Positions 55,223-64,000 of a stretch of 64,000 nucleotides of DNA are shown piece by piece (positions within the stretch are counted from its first letter, which is position 1; each line of letters starts with the position of its first letter). Source of the DNA: an uncultured Bacillota bacterium (lineage in GTDB: Bacteria; Bacillota; Clostridia; Oscillospirales; Oscillospiraceae); the NCBI GenBank assembly GCA_947645675.1, contig CANSDP010000005.1:1-64000 (forward strand), written 5' to 3'. The notes beneath the pieces were generated by a model. The model saw nothing but the letters and a program-made list of their open reading frames with translations, did no database searches and had not been told where the DNA came from. The position numbers were made by a program, and so were the translations under genes.

Positions 55223-57652
55223 TTACACCAGCCGCACCCGGACCTGGTCCCCCTGGGCCATGACCTTGAGGGTATCTCCGGTTTTCAGCTGGCCGGTGAG
55301 CATCAGATCGGCGGCGGGGTCCTCCACCAGAGAGGCGATGGCCCGGCGCAGGGGCCGCGCGCCGTATTCCCGAGCGCCGTGTCCGGCCAGGAGGGTCACC
55401 GCCCCCTCCTCCACCTCCATGCCCACCCCCAGCTTGTCCAGCCGCTTCCCGGTCTCGGCCAGGAGCTGGCGGGTAATGGCGCTGAGGGTCACCTGATCCA
55501 GGGGATGGAAGACCAGGGTGGCGTCCAGGCGGTTGAGAAACTCAGGGGCGAAGGTGTTGGAGGCGTCGGACAGCACCGCTTTTTCCAGCTCCTCCCGCTC
55601 GGCCTCCCCCCCGGCGGCGAAGCCCAGCCGCTTCCCCTTGGCGAACCGCTGGGCCCCCAGGTTGGAGGTCATCACCAGGACGGTGTTGCGGAAGTCGGTC
55701 CTTTTCCCCTGGGCGTCGGTGAGCACCCCCTCCTCCATCACCTGGAGGAGGACGGACCAGATGTCCCGGTGGGCCTTCTCCAGCTCGTCCAGCAGGACCA
55801 CCGACCAGGGGTGCCGCCGCACCCGCTCGGTGAGCTGGCCCCCCTCCTCATGCCCCACATAGCCGGGCGGGGAGCCCAGCAGGCGGGATACGGTATGGGC
55901 CTCCATATACTCCGACATATCGAAGCGGAGAAGGGCCTCCTCGCTTCCGAATAGAGTCCGGGCCAGGGAGCGGCACAGCTGAGTCTTGCCCACTCCGCTG
56001 GGGCCCAGGAGAAGGAAGCAGCCCACCGGCCTCCGTGGGTCCTTCAGCCCCAGACGGCCCCGGCGGATGGCCCGGGTGACCGTGTCCACCGCCTTGTCCT
56101 GGCCCAGAAGGTGGCGGCGCAGGGCGGTGTCCAGCTCGGCCAGGGCCCGCTTATCCGCCTCGTCCGGGTCGCAGACGGGCACCCCCGTCCACTGGGACAG
56201 TACCGCCTGGATGTGGCGGGGCTCCACGGCAAACTGTCCCCGGCCCGACTGCCACTTCTGGCGCTCCGTGTCCAGCTCCTGGCGGAAATCCCGCTCCACG
56301 TTGCGCAGGATGGCGGCCTGTTCGAAGTCCTGGCGGCGGACCGCGTCGGCCAGCTGGCGTCCCGCCTGAGACACCCGGCCCTCCAGCCGCTGGAGCTCCG
56401 GGGGCAGGGCCTTGCCCGACAGCCGGGCCTGAGCCGCCGCCTCGTCCACCAGGTCGATGGCTTTATCGGGTAAAAACCGCTGGGGCAGGTAGCGGCAGGA
56501 CAGGTCCACCGCCGCCTCCAGAGCGCTGTCTGAGATGATGAGGTGGTGGTGGGCCTCATACCGGCCCCGGAGGCCCTGCAAAATTTCCAGCGCCTCCGCC
56601 CGGCTGGGCTCCTTGACCGTGACAGGCTGGAACCGCCGCTCCAGGGCGGCGTCCTTTTCAATATACTTGCGGTATTCGTCGATGGTGGTGGCCCCAATCA
56701 CTTGCAGCTCCCCCCGGCTCAGGGCGGGCTTGAGAATGTTGGCCGCGTCAATGGCCCCCTCGGCGCTGCCCGCCCCCACGATGGTGTGGAGCTCGTCGAT
56801 GAAGAGGATGATGTTCCCCGCCCGGCGGACCTCCTGGAGGACATGCTTCAGCTTCTCCTCAAACTCCCCCCGGTACTTGGTGCCCGCCACCATGGCGGAC
56901 AGGTCCAGGGCGTACAGCCGCTTGCCCAGCAGATGCTGGGGGGCGGCCCCGTCGGCGATGGCGGCGGCGAGGCCCTCCACCACCGCCGTCTTGCCCACTC
57001 CCGGCTCACCGATGAGGGCGGGATTGTTCTTGGTCCGGCGGGAGAGGATTTGAATCACCCGCTCCAGCTCCTCCTCCCGGCCAATGACCGGGTCAAGGCG
57101 GCCCTCCGCGGCCATGCGGGTCAGGTCCCGGGCGCACTGGTCCAGCTGACGGGTGTCGCCGTTGGGACGGGCCTCCGGCTCCCTGGGCCGGGGCTTGGGG
57201 GCGGGGGCCTCCTCCCCGCCGCCCAGGGAGGCGGAGACCGACCGGTACAGCCCGTCGGCCTCCACCCCGCAGTGGGCCAGCAGCCGGGCCGCCCCGCTGC
57301 CCCGAGTCCGCAGCAGACCCAGCAGCAGATGCTCGGAGTTTACCGCCCCCTGGCCCAGGCGGCGGCTCTCCTGCACCGCCCCCTGAATGGCCAGACAGCA
57401 GTTGGGGGTCAGGCCCTGAAAGCTGGCCTTGGCGGGCACGCCCGTCCCCACCCGCTGGGCAATGGCCGCCCGCAGCGCCTGGCTGTCCGCCCCCGCCCGG
57501 CGCAGGGCCATGGCGGCCGGACTGAACTCCTGGCCGGCCAGCCCCAAAAGCAGATGCTCGCTGCCCACATAGCTGTGCCCCAGCTTGGCCGCGTTCTCCT
57601 GCGCCAGCCGGATGGCCCCCAGAGCGGTGGATGTGAATTGACTGTCGGACAT
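55223..57652 (-). CDS. clpC: ClpC-type AAA+ unfoldase
   Basis: This 809-residue Hsp100 protein has two N-terminal Clp repeats ([40 protein letters not shown]), AAA1 with GEPGVGKT and [12 protein letters not shown], and a short UVR-like middle ([20 protein letters not shown]) instead of the long ClpB coil. AAA2 has GPSGVGKT and [12 protein letters not shown]. The middle region marks it as ClpC, which feeds substrates to ClpP. No CtsR box was seen upstream, and mcsA/mcsB, often linked, are absent. Confidence 0.85.
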   Translation of the reverse strand: MSDSQFTSTALGAIRLAQENAAKLGHSYVGSEHLLLGLAGQEFSPAAMALRRAGADSQALRAAIAQRVGTGVPAKASFQGLTPNCCLAIQGAVQESRRLGQGAVNSEHLLLGLLRTRGSGAARLLAHCGVEADGLYRSVSASLGGGEEAPAPKPRPREPEARPNGDTRQLDQCARDLTRMAAEGRLDPVIGREEELERVIQILSRRTKNNPALIGEPGVGKTAVVEGLAAAIADGAAPQHLLGKRLYALDLSAMVAGTKYRGEFEEKLKHVLQEVRRAGNIILFIDELHTIVGAGSAEGAIDAANILKPALSRGELQVIGATTIDEYRKYIEKDAALERRFQPVTVKEPSRAEALEILQGLRGRYEAHHHLIISDSALEAAVDLSCRYLPQRFLPDKAIDLVDEAAAQARLSGKALPPELQRLEGRVSQAGRQLADAVRRQDFEQAAILRNVERDFRQELDTERQKWQSGRGQFAVEPRHIQAVLSQWTGVPVCDPDEADKRALAELDTALRRHLLGQDKAVDTVTRAIRRGRLGLKDPRRPVGCFLLLGPSGVGKTQLCRSLARTLFGSEEALLRFDMSEYMEAHTVSRLLGSPPGYVGHEEGGQLTERVRRHPWSVVLLDELEKAHRDIWSVLLQVMEEGVLTDAQGKRTDFRNTVLVMTSNLGAQRFAKGKRLGFAAGGEAEREELEKAVLSDASNTFAPEFLNRLDATLVFHPLDQVTLSAITRQLLAETGKRLDKLGVGMEVEEGAVTLLAGHGAREYGARPLRRAIASLVEDPAADLMLTGQLKTGDTLKVMAQGDQVRVRLV

Positions 57653-57792
57653 GATTCGCTCACCTCAGAACTCAAGTGTTTTTACCATCATGCCCAAATT
57701 TTTCGGGGTTTAGCCCTGTGAAAACGGGCTTTTTTTGTTGAAAATGTCGAAAAAGAGTTTCCTGAATTTGCGAGGCAATCGTGAGGATGCAC

Positions 57793-57874
57793 GTAGGGCG
57801 GGACGACCCGGCGCGCCGTCCACGGAGATCGGGTGCCCTCGGGTGGACGGCGCGCCGGGGTCGTCGCGCCCTAC
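57793..57874. repeat. GTAGGGCG palindromic intergenic repeat, copy B
   Basis: An 82-bp element has long, nearly perfect inverted arms: GTAGGGCGGGACGACCCGG at the left and GGGGTCGTCGCGCCCTAC at the right, with a second inner inverted repeat (CGCGCCGTCCAC/GTGGACGGCGCG). It is the best copy of the family in this window and could be mobilised like a MITE, although no direct target repeat was confirmed. Confidence 0.75.
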
Positions 57875-57880
57875 ACCTCG

Positions 57881-58050
57881 GGTCCCCCGCAGGGAAAGCC
57901 TCCCTCCTGGAGGGAGGTGGCACGGCGAAGCCGTGTCGGAGGGAGTCCGACGAAGGAACGCCCTCAGAAAGAAAGTCCGGCAGGGGGACTCCCTCAGTCA
58001 CCGCCTGCGGCGGCGACAGCTCCCTCAGAGAGGGAGCCTTTGGGAGATAG
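57881..58050. repeat. Cluster of CTCCCTC / GAGGGAG hairpins
   Basis: About 170 bases with repeated inverted words: CCTCCCTCCTGGAGGGAGG; CACGGCGAAGCCGTG; GGACTCCCTCAGTCACCGCC; and CTCCCTCAGAGAGGGAG. The same arms occur at 7621-7664. No open reading frame here is credible. With copy B it fills most of the 575-bp gap between clpC and the EF-G-like gene. Confidence 0.6.
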
Positions 58051-58126
58051 GGGAGGCTTTGCCGAGCCGTAGGACAGGTTTTTCCTGTCCTTTATATTTC
58101 CACCACAAAGCCTCAAAAAAACAGTT

Positions 58127-58153
58127 GTCAGGAGCGGTCTTTTAGTGTATAAT
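58127..58153 (+). promoter_or_regulatory. Probable promoter of the EF-G-like gene
   Basis: TTGTCA (58127-58132), a short 15-bp spacer, TATAAT (58148-58153). Confidence 0.45.
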
Positions 58154-58227
58154 GACTAACAGCGTGTAACGCCCGTCTTTGAGCTTTGTCAGGGGCGATA
58201 CCCAAACGATAAGGAGTGGAACCAATT

Positions 58228-60300
58228 ATGAGCTATTCTGTACAAAACATCCGCAACGTGGCCCTGATCGGACATGGCGGCAGCGGCAAGACCGCTCTGG
58301 CCGAGAGTCTGCTGTACATGACCAAGGCCATTGACCGCATGGGCAAGGCCACCGACGGCAACACCGTCTGCGACTACGACCCCGAGGAGGTCAAGCGCCA
58401 GATTTCCATCTCCCTGGCCGTGGCTCCCGTGGAGTTCAAGGGCTGCAAGATCAACGTGCTGGACACCCCGGGCGGCTTTGACTTCTCCGGCGAGGTGATG
58501 GAGGCCCTCCGGGCCGCCGACGCGGCCATTATCGTCTGCTCCGCCAAGGACGGCATCTCCGTGGGCCTGGAGAAGGCCTGGAAATACTGCGAGGAGCGGA
58601 ACATGCCCCGGTTTATCTATATCTCCAAGACCGACGAGGACAACTCTGACTATAACGCCACCTTCGAGGCCCTCCGCGCCAAATACGGCAACAAGATCGC
58701 CCCCCTGGTGGTCCCCATCTGGGACGATAACAAGAAGGTCACCGGCATCATCGACGTGCTGAACAAGCGGGCCTATGAGATGCAGAAGCTCCAGCGGGTG
58801 GAGATCGAGCTGCCCGAGGGCAAGGGCGACGTAGTCACCGAGTTCAACGACGCCCTGAAGGAGTCTGTGGCCGAGACCAGCGAGGAGTTTATGGAAAAAT
58901 TCTTCGGCGGCGAGGACTTCACCTATGCTGAGATGATCCAGGGCCTGCGTCAGGGCGTTCGGGAGCTGTCCCTGTTCCCCGTACTGTGCGGCTCCGCCGT
59001 CAGCTGTATGGGCTCCCTGATGCTGATGGACTACATCATGGAGCTGCTGCCCACCCCCATGGAGGGCAACTACCACAAGGCCACCCTGCAAAACGGCGAG
59101 ACCGAGGAGTTCGTGGTCTCCCCCGGCGGCGTGCCCACCGCCTTCGTGTTCAAGACGGTGTCCGACCAGTATGGCAAATACTCCTTCATTAAGGTCCTGT
59201 CCGGCCACATCACCTCCGACCTCACCCTGGTCAACGCCCGTACCGGCGCCTCCGAGAAGCTGGGCCGGCTGTATGTGATGAAGGGCAAGCGGGCCGAGGA
59301 GGTCAAGGACCTGTCCTGCGGCGACATCGGCGCCATCGGTAAGATGGACAAGGTCAAGACCGGCGATACCCTGTGCGACAGCCGCAAGGTGGTGTCCCTG
59401 AAGCAGATTCCCTTTGCCGAGCCCTGCTACTCGGTGGCCATCGCCCCCAAGACCCGGGGCCAGGAGGATAAGGTAGCCCAGGGCCTGTACCGCCTCAACG
59501 AGGAGGACCCCTCCTTCACCCTGGTCAACAACGGCGAGACCCATCAGATGGTCCTCACCGGCTCGGGCGACATCCAGGTGGACGTGCTGGTCAGCAAGCT
59601 GAAGAGCCGCTTCAACGTGGAGGCCGTCCTCAGCGAGACCCGGGTGCCCTACCGGGAGAAGATTCGCAAGACCGTCCAGAAGCAGGGGCGGCATAAGAAG
59701 CAGACCGGCGGCTCCGGCCAGTTCGGCGACGTTTGGATTCGCTTCGAGCCCAACCTGGAGGAGGAGCAGATGGTCTTCGCCGAGGAGGTCTTCGGCGGCT
59801 CCGTACCCAAGAACTTCTTCCCCGCCGTGGAGAAGGGCCTGCGCGAGGCCTGCGTCCACGGTCCCCTGGCCGGCTACCCCGTGGTCAACCTGAAGGCCGT
59901 CCTGTATGACGGAAGCTACCACCCCGTGGACTCCTCCGAAATCGCCTTCAAGACCGCCGCTCAGCTGGCCTACAAGGCCGCTATGCCCGAGGCCAACCCC
60001 GTCCTGCTGGAGCCCGTGGGCGAGCTGAAGGTCACCGTGCCCGACAGCTACATGGGCGATGTCATCGGCGACCTGAACAAGCGCCGGGGCCGTGTCATGG
60101 GCATGAATCCCACCGGCGACGGCGACCAGATCATTGAGGCCGAGGTCCCCATGGCCGAGATGACCTCCTACGCCATCGACCTGCGGGCCATGACCCAGTC
60201 CCGCGGCTCCTACACCTTCCACTTTGTCCGCTATGAGGACTGCCCCCCCGCCGCTCAGGACAAGGCCATCGCCGCCGCCAAGGCTATGGCTGAGGAATAA
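58228..60300 (+). CDS. Elongation factor G paralogue (EF-G2-like)
   Basis: This 690-residue translational GTPase has the full EF-G domain order: G domain, domain II (FVFKTVSDQYGKYSFIKVLS), III, IV (GGSGQFGDVWIRFEP) and V (GELKVTVPDSYMGDVIGDLN). The G1 loop is GHGGSGKT rather than AHIDAGKT, and G3 is DTPGGFDF, so the usual DTPGH histidine is glycine. These traits fit the secondary EF-G group rather than housekeeping fusA. It may act in translocation or recycling under special conditions. ATG 58228 follows AAGGAG. No ribosomal-protein operon is nearby. Confidence 0.85.
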   Translation: MSYSVQNIRNVALIGHGGSGKTALAESLLYMTKAIDRMGKATDGNTVCDYDPEEVKRQISISLAVAPVEFKGCKINVLDTPGGFDFSGEVMEALRAADAAIIVCSAKDGISVGLEKAWKYCEERNMPRFIYISKTDEDNSDYNATFEALRAKYGNKIAPLVVPIWDDNKKVTGIIDVLNKRAYEMQKLQRVEIELPEGKGDVVTEFNDALKESVAETSEEFMEKFFGGEDFTYAEMIQGLRQGVRELSLFPVLCGSAVSCMGSLMLMDYIMELLPTPMEGNYHKATLQNGETEEFVVSPGGVPTAFVFKTVSDQYGKYSFIKVLSGHITSDLTLVNARTGASEKLGRLYVMKGKRAEEVKDLSCGDIGAIGKMDKVKTGDTLCDSRKVVSLKQIPFAEPCYSVAIAPKTRGQEDKVAQGLYRLNEEDPSFTLVNNGETHQMVLTGSGDIQVDVLVSKLKSRFNVEAVLSETRVPYREKIRKTVQKQGRHKKQTGGSGQFGDVWIRFEPNLEEEQMVFAEEVFGGSVPKNFFPAVEKGLREACVHGPLAGYPVVNLKAVLYDGSYHPVDSSEIAFKTAAQLAYKAAMPEANPVLLEPVGELKVTVPDSYMGDVIGDLNKRRGRVMGMNPTGDGDQIIEAEVPMAEMTSYAIDLRAMTQSRGSYTFHFVRYEDCPPAAQDKAIAAAKAMAEE

Positions 60301-60311
60301 GACTAGAATTT

Positions 60312-60348
60312 AAACCCGCTGAGAAGCATTTGCTTCTCAGCGGGTTTT
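60312..60348 (+). terminator. Terminator of the EF-G-like gene
   Basis: A perfect 17-bp stem (60312-60328 with 60331-60347) with a 2-nt gap at the tip, running into TTTTT. Confidence 0.88.
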
Positions 60349-60423
60349 TCATCCCTCGCGGCAATAGATCAGCATAATTCTCTAAACACCCCTGCGGCAG
60401 AGGTGCCGCCGTAGGGGCGGGCT

Positions 60424-61758
60424 TTAAATATTGGCGTGGGCCAGCTGGGGCTCCCGCTCCAGCTGAGGCTCCGGCCGGGGCCGGGCGGGCTCCTGATGGG
60501 TGAGGCCCTTGGCGTTGGCCAGCATCAGCTTGATGCGGTTCTCCTGGTTGATCTTGGTGGCGCCCGGGTCGTAGTCGATGGCCACAATGTTGCTGTAGGG
60601 GTACTTGTCCTTCAGCTTGCGGATCATCCCCTTGCCCACGATGTGGTTGGGCAGACAGCCGAAGGGCTGGGTACAGACGATGTTGTTGGTGCCCGAGTGG
60701 ATGAGCTCCAGCATCTCGGCGGTGAGCAGCCAGCCCTCGCCCATCTTGTTGCCGTCCCCCAGATACCCCTGGACCAGCCTGTGCAGGTCCTGGAAGGTAC
60801 CCGGGGCCCGGAAGCGGCCCGACTGCTCCAGAGCGGCGATCATGTCCCGCTGGCAGGCCTCGATATACCGCATGAAGAGGGTGCAGCCCGCCTTCTTGAT
60901 CCACTTGCCGCCGTACAGCTCCACGTCGGCCACCCGGTTGTAGACCTTGAAGATGATGAAGTCGGTCAGTCCGGGGACCACCGGCTCCACCCCCTCGGAC
61001 AGGAGAAATTTTTCCAGGTTGTTGTTGCCCAAAGGGGCGAATTTCACATAGATCTCGCCCACTACCCCGACCCGGATCTTCTGCTCTCCCTCCACGGGGA
61101 TGGAGGCGAAATCGGCGCAGATGGCGTCGAAGCTGGCCCGCATCTGCCTGCGGCTCATGCCCCTGCCCGCCTGAAAGCCGTCCACCAGCCTCTGGGACCA
61201 GCGGTCGATCATAGCGTCGGCGGCCCCGGGCTCCACCTCATAGGGCCGGACCTGGTTTGCCACATTGACAATGATGTCGCCGTACATCATGGCGTACACC
61301 GCCTTGCGGACAAAGGGCAGAGTGAGGGAGAAGCCGGGGTTCTTCTCCAGCCCGGACAGGTTCACCGACACCACGGGGATGTAGGCCATGTCCGCCTTGG
61401 CCAGTGCCTTGCGCAGCAGATGGATGTAGTTGGAGGCCCGGCAGCCGCCGCCGGTCTGGGTGATGAGCAGCCCCACTTTGTGAGGGTCGTAGCCCCCGTG
61501 CTTCACCGCGTCGATGAGCTGTCCAATGACCAGCAGGGCAGGGTAACAGGTGTCGTTGTGGACATATTTGAGGCCCTCGTCCACGATCCCCCGGTGGTTG
61601 GTGGTGAGCATATCCACCTTGTAGCCTTCGCACTCCAGCAGTTTTTTCATCATGCCGAAGTGGACGGGCAGCATCTGGGGCATGAGGAGGGTGTACTCCT
61701 CCTTCATCTCCTTGGTGAAGAGCAGACGTCCGGTGTTGTCATAAACTAACTTAGCCAT
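60424..61758 (-). CDS. 2-hydroxyacyl-CoA dehydratase-type protein (HgdB/D-like component)
   Basis: This 444-residue protein is of the family that partners acyl-CoA dehydratase activases. It carries NDTCYPALLVIGQLIDAVKH and ITQTGGGCRASNYIHLLRKA, whose cysteines could hold an iron-sulfur cluster, GVVGEIYVKFAPLGNNNLEK in the middle and CTQPFGCLPNHIVGKGMIRK near the end. ATG 61758 has AAAGGAG and lies one base after the stop of the large activase gene, so the two are co-translated. The substrate is unknown. The last about 25 residues are Pro/Glu/Arg-rich and probably unstructured. Confidence 0.78.
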   Translation of the reverse strand: MAKLVYDNTGRLLFTKEMKEEYTLLMPQMLPVHFGMMKKLLECEGYKVDMLTTNHRGIVDEGLKYVHNDTCYPALLVIGQLIDAVKHGGYDPHKVGLLITQTGGGCRASNYIHLLRKALAKADMAYIPVVSVNLSGLEKNPGFSLTLPFVRKAVYAMMYGDIIVNVANQVRPYEVEPGAADAMIDRWSQRLVDGFQAGRGMSRRQMRASFDAICADFASIPVEGEQKIRVGVVGEIYVKFAPLGNNNLEKFLLSEGVEPVVPGLTDFIIFKVYNRVADVELYGGKWIKKAGCTLFMRYIEACQRDMIAALEQSGRFRAPGTFQDLHRLVQGYLGDGNKMGEGWLLTAEMLELIHSGTNNIVCTQPFGCLPNHIVGKGMIRKLKDKYPYSNIVAIDYDPGATKINQENRIKLMLANAKGLTHQEPARPRPEPQLEREPQLAHANI

Positions 61759-61759
61759 A

Positions 61760-64000
61760 TCAATGCTCCTTTCTGGCCTCAATGGCGGCCATCAGAGAAC
61801 GAATCCGAATTTTGACAGCGCCCAAATTGCTGATATCGTCGATTTTCAGCTGGGTGTACAGCTTGCCGCCCTCCTCCAGGATGGAGCGCATCTCGTCGCC
61901 GGTGATGGCGTCGATGCCGCAGCCGAAGCTGACCAGCTGGATGACCTCCATGTCGGGCTGGGTGCAGACATACCGGGCGGCGTTGTACATCCGGGCGTGG
62001 TAGGTCCACTGGTTGAGGACGTGCCGGGGGGCCTTGTCCTCCAGCCAGGCCACCGCGTCCTCGGTGACCAGGACGAAGCCGTAGGAGGTGATCAGATCGT
62101 TGATGCCGTGGTTGATCTCCGGGTCCATGTGGTAGGGCCGTCCGGCCACCACCAGGATGGGCCGGCCCTCGGCCCGGGCGCTGTCGATGTAGGTCCGGCC
62201 GGTGTTGCGCAGGTCGTTTTTATAGGCGTTGTAGGCGATGTAGGCGGAGCGTACCGCCGCCGCTGTCTCACGCTTGGGGATGTGGAACTCGTTGAAAAAC
62301 CACTCCCCGGCTTTGCGCTCCATATCCTTGGGGCGGTGGAGGCCGAAGTAGGGGTAGAGGTAGCGGGTCCGCTTCAAATTGGGGACGTTTGCCGCCAGAA
62401 GCTCCGGGTAGTAGGCCACCACGGGACAGTTGTAGTTGTTGTCCCCCGCCCCCTCGTCAAAATTGTAGGGCATACAGGGGTAGAAGATGGCGTCCACCCC
62501 CGCCTCTGCCAGGGCCTCCACATGGCCGTGGAGGAGCTTGGCGGGGTAGCACACCGTATCCGAGGGGATGGTGCGCTGGCCCTTGAGGTAGAGCTTCCGG
62601 GAGGACTCGGGGGACAGGACCACCTCAAAGTTGAGCTGGGTGAACAGCTCGAACCAGAAGGGCAGGTTCTCATACATGTTCAGGCCGAAGGGGATGCCGA
62701 TTTTTCCCCGGGAGCCGTCGCCGCTCCCCTTGCCCTGGAGGGCCCGGAGCTTGGAATATTTGTACCGCATCAGGTCGGGCAGGCGGCTGGGCTCCTCCCC
62801 CAGGGGACGGGAGCAGCGGTTGCCCGAGACAAACCGCCGCCCGCCGTCGAAGGAGTTCACCGTCAGGGCGCAGTGGTTGGTGCACAGGCCGCAGGTTGCG
62901 GGCTTGGCGGTGTGGGTAAAGTGTTCCAGAGCCTTGGCGGACAGCAGAGCGGACTTGTCCAGACCCAAGTCCCGGGCAACCAGCGCCGCTCCATAGGCCC
63001 CCATAATGCCGGCAATCACCGGACGGGTAACTTCCCGGCCCAGCTCCTGTTCAAAGGCACGGAGCACCGCGTCGTTGAGGAAGGTACCCCCTTGGACCAC
63101 GATGTGTTTGCCCAGATCGTCGGCAGAAGCGGCCCGAATCACCTTATAGATGGCGTTCTTCACAATGGAGATGGACAGTCCGGCGGAGATATCCTCCACA
63201 CTGGCCCCGTCCTTCTGGGCCTGTTTTACGCTGGAGTTCATAAACACCGTGCACCGGGAGCCCAGATTCACCGGCTTCCGGGTAAACAGGCCTAGCTTAG
63301 CGAAGCCGGCGATGCTGTAGCCCAAGGCCTTGGCAAAGGTCTCGATAAAGGACCCGCAGCCGGAGGAGCAGGCCTCGTTGAGCATGATGGAGTCCACCGC
63401 GCCGTTGCGGATCTTAAAGCACTTCATGTCCTGCCCGCCGATGTCGATGATAAAGTCCACGTCGGGCCGGAAGTGGGCGGCGGCCTTGTAGTGGGCCATG
63501 GTCTCCACCAGCCCCAGGTCGCAGCCGAAGGCGTTTTTAATCAGGTCCTCGCCGTAGCCGGTGACGGCCGCGCCCCTGATTTGGATGCGGTCCCCGCACA
63601 GCCGGTAGATTTCCCGAAGCTGCTCCAGCACGATAGCGACAGGGTTGCCCAGATTGGAGTGGTAATAGGTGTAGAGAAGTCCGCCGTCGGGGGCGATGAG
63701 GGCCAGCTTGGTGGTGGTGGACCCGGCGTCCATCCCCAGGTAGGCGGGGCCGGTGTAGGTCGAAATATCCGCCTCAGGGGGACGGCTGGCGTTGTGCCGG
63801 GCGGCAAATTCGCCGTACTCCGCCTCACTGGTGAACAGGGGAGGCATGGTGTCCACCACTGTAGTGGCGGCGGCGCTGTCCTCCAGCTTTTTCAGCACCG
63901 TCTCAAAGGGGACGGGGGCGTAGTCGGTGGCGCACAGGGCGGCCCCCATGGCGGCGAAGCAGTCGCCGTCCTCGGGGAACACAGCGTGGTTGCTGTCCAG
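61760..64000 (-). CDS. Acyl-CoA dehydratase activase (BcrAD/BadFG plus DUF2229), C-terminal part (partial)
   Basis: At least 746 residues of a larger protein that continues past the window end. The frame is open to base 64000, and the GTG at 63982 is not the true start. It contains an ASKHA-fold activase domain (YLGMDAGSTTTKLALIAPDG; FIIDIGGQDMKCFKIRNGAV; EACSSGCGSFIETFAKAL, with cysteines for a bridging [4Fe-4S] cluster). A DUF2229-type region follows with CGLCTNHCALTV, PSDTVCYPAKLLHGHVEAL and VSFGCGIDAITGDEM. Such activases use ATP to push a high-energy electron into a dehydratase. The long form normally has two activase repeats; the first would lie outside. Confidence 0.85.
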   Translation of the reverse strand: MDSNHAVFPEDGDCFAAMGAALCATDYAPVPFETVLKKLEDSAAATTVVDTMPPLFTSEAEYGEFAARHNASRPPEADISTYTGPAYLGMDAGSTTTKLALIAPDGGLLYTYYHSNLGNPVAIVLEQLREIYRLCGDRIQIRGAAVTGYGEDLIKNAFGCDLGLVETMAHYKAAAHFRPDVDFIIDIGGQDMKCFKIRNGAVDSIMLNEACSSGCGSFIETFAKALGYSIAGFAKLGLFTRKPVNLGSRCTVFMNSSVKQAQKDGASVEDISAGLSISIVKNAIYKVIRAASADDLGKHIVVQGGTFLNDAVLRAFEQELGREVTRPVIAGIMGAYGAALVARDLGLDKSALLSAKALEHFTHTAKPATCGLCTNHCALTVNSFDGGRRFVSGNRCSRPLGEEPSRLPDLMRYKYSKLRALQGKGSGDGSRGKIGIPFGLNMYENLPFWFELFTQLNFEVVLSPESSRKLYLKGQRTIPSDTVCYPAKLLHGHVEALAEAGVDAIFYPCMPYNFDEGAGDNNYNCPVVAYYPELLAANVPNLKRTRYLYPYFGLHRPKDMERKAGEWFFNEFHIPKRETAAAVRSAYIAYNAYKNDLRNTGRTYIDSARAEGRPILVVAGRPYHMDPEINHGINDLITSYGFVLVTEDAVAWLEDKAPRHVLNQWTYHARMYNAARYVCTQPDMEVIQLVSFGCGIDAITGDEMRSILEEGGKLYTQLKIDDISNLGAVKIRIRSLMAAIEARKEH

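Noticed and set aside
57735-58145. Open frames across the clpC to EF-G-like gap
   Set aside because: They translate palindromic repeats and differ between repeat copies; no ribosome-binding site or motif supports them.
1-64000. CRISPR array or prophage
   Set aside because: No regularly spaced direct repeats were seen, and apart from the small sigma-like gene set at 36.1-36.9 kb there are no phage structural, integrase or lysis genes.

Overview
The window looks like chromosomal DNA of an anaerobic, endospore-forming Firmicute of the Oscillospiraceae type (relatives of Flavonifractor, Pseudoflavonifractor or Intestinimonas). This placement is inference. It rests on the high-GC codon use, strong Shine-Dalgarno sequences with many TTG/GTG starts, T-box riboswitches, and a set of sporulation genes (CotF-like coat proteins, SpoIIID, SpoIVB, a SpoVB-like flippase, both dipicolinate synthase subunits). 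Butyrate-type genes (crotonase, 3-hydroxybutyryl-CoA dehydrogenase) and a 2-hydroxyacyl-CoA dehydratase-type gene pair also fit. Most of the window is ordinary core chromosome, and no rRNA, CRISPR array or intact insertion sequence is visible.

Layout. 0-6 kb: the tail of a type III restriction subunit, an ECF sigma/anti-sigma pair, two coat-like genes and a tryptophan-type ABC transporter controlled by a Trp-specifier T-box, with a small gene lodged antisense inside the operon. 6-9 kb: two esterases and an ATP-grasp ligase. 9-12 kb: a Cys-specifier T-box ahead of cysE, a broken SUKH gene and cysS, then an unassigned structured RNA with its own consensus promoter. 12-20 kb: crotonase; an ECF S-component plus P1 peptidase; and a FecBCD-type transporter co-directional with sirohaem-branch genes. 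20-21.7 kb: a more AT-rich patch of small secreted or lipid-anchored proteins. 21.7-29.3 kb: flippase, CIRCE-controlled clpB, MATE pump, thyA-folA.

29.4-35.7 kb: a type I toxin-antitoxin locus (28-residue membrane peptide with a convergent antisense RNA), spoIIID, a lipase-fold protein, a DUF1846 protein, split transketolase and a P-loop protein. 35.8-36.9 kb: tRNA-Thr and tRNA-Tyr and a small zinc-ribbon/sigma-like gene set. 36.8-39.9 kb: a PadR/HAAS module and two secreted proteins with operator-like palindromes. 40-47 kb: a degenerate P-type-ATPase-like protein, rlmB, ftsH and dipicolinate synthase. 47-48.4 kb: a Uma2 nuclease, divergent RHH and XRE regulators, and an apparently toxin-less relative of the 29.7 kb antisense RNA. 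48.4-64 kb: hbd, spoIVB, degV, prmA, clpC, an atypical EF-G paralogue and the acyl-CoA dehydratase activase pair, which runs off the window.

The candidates most worth a second look are the structured RNA at about 11.93-12.13 kb, the pair of related antisense-RNA loci at 29.4-29.7 and 48.2-48.3 kb, the esterase/esterase/ATP-grasp cassette, the unidentified structured leader of the Fec-type operon, and the catalytically rewritten P-type ATPase. Promoters, terminators and RNA helices were found by eye; no folding or database search was run.
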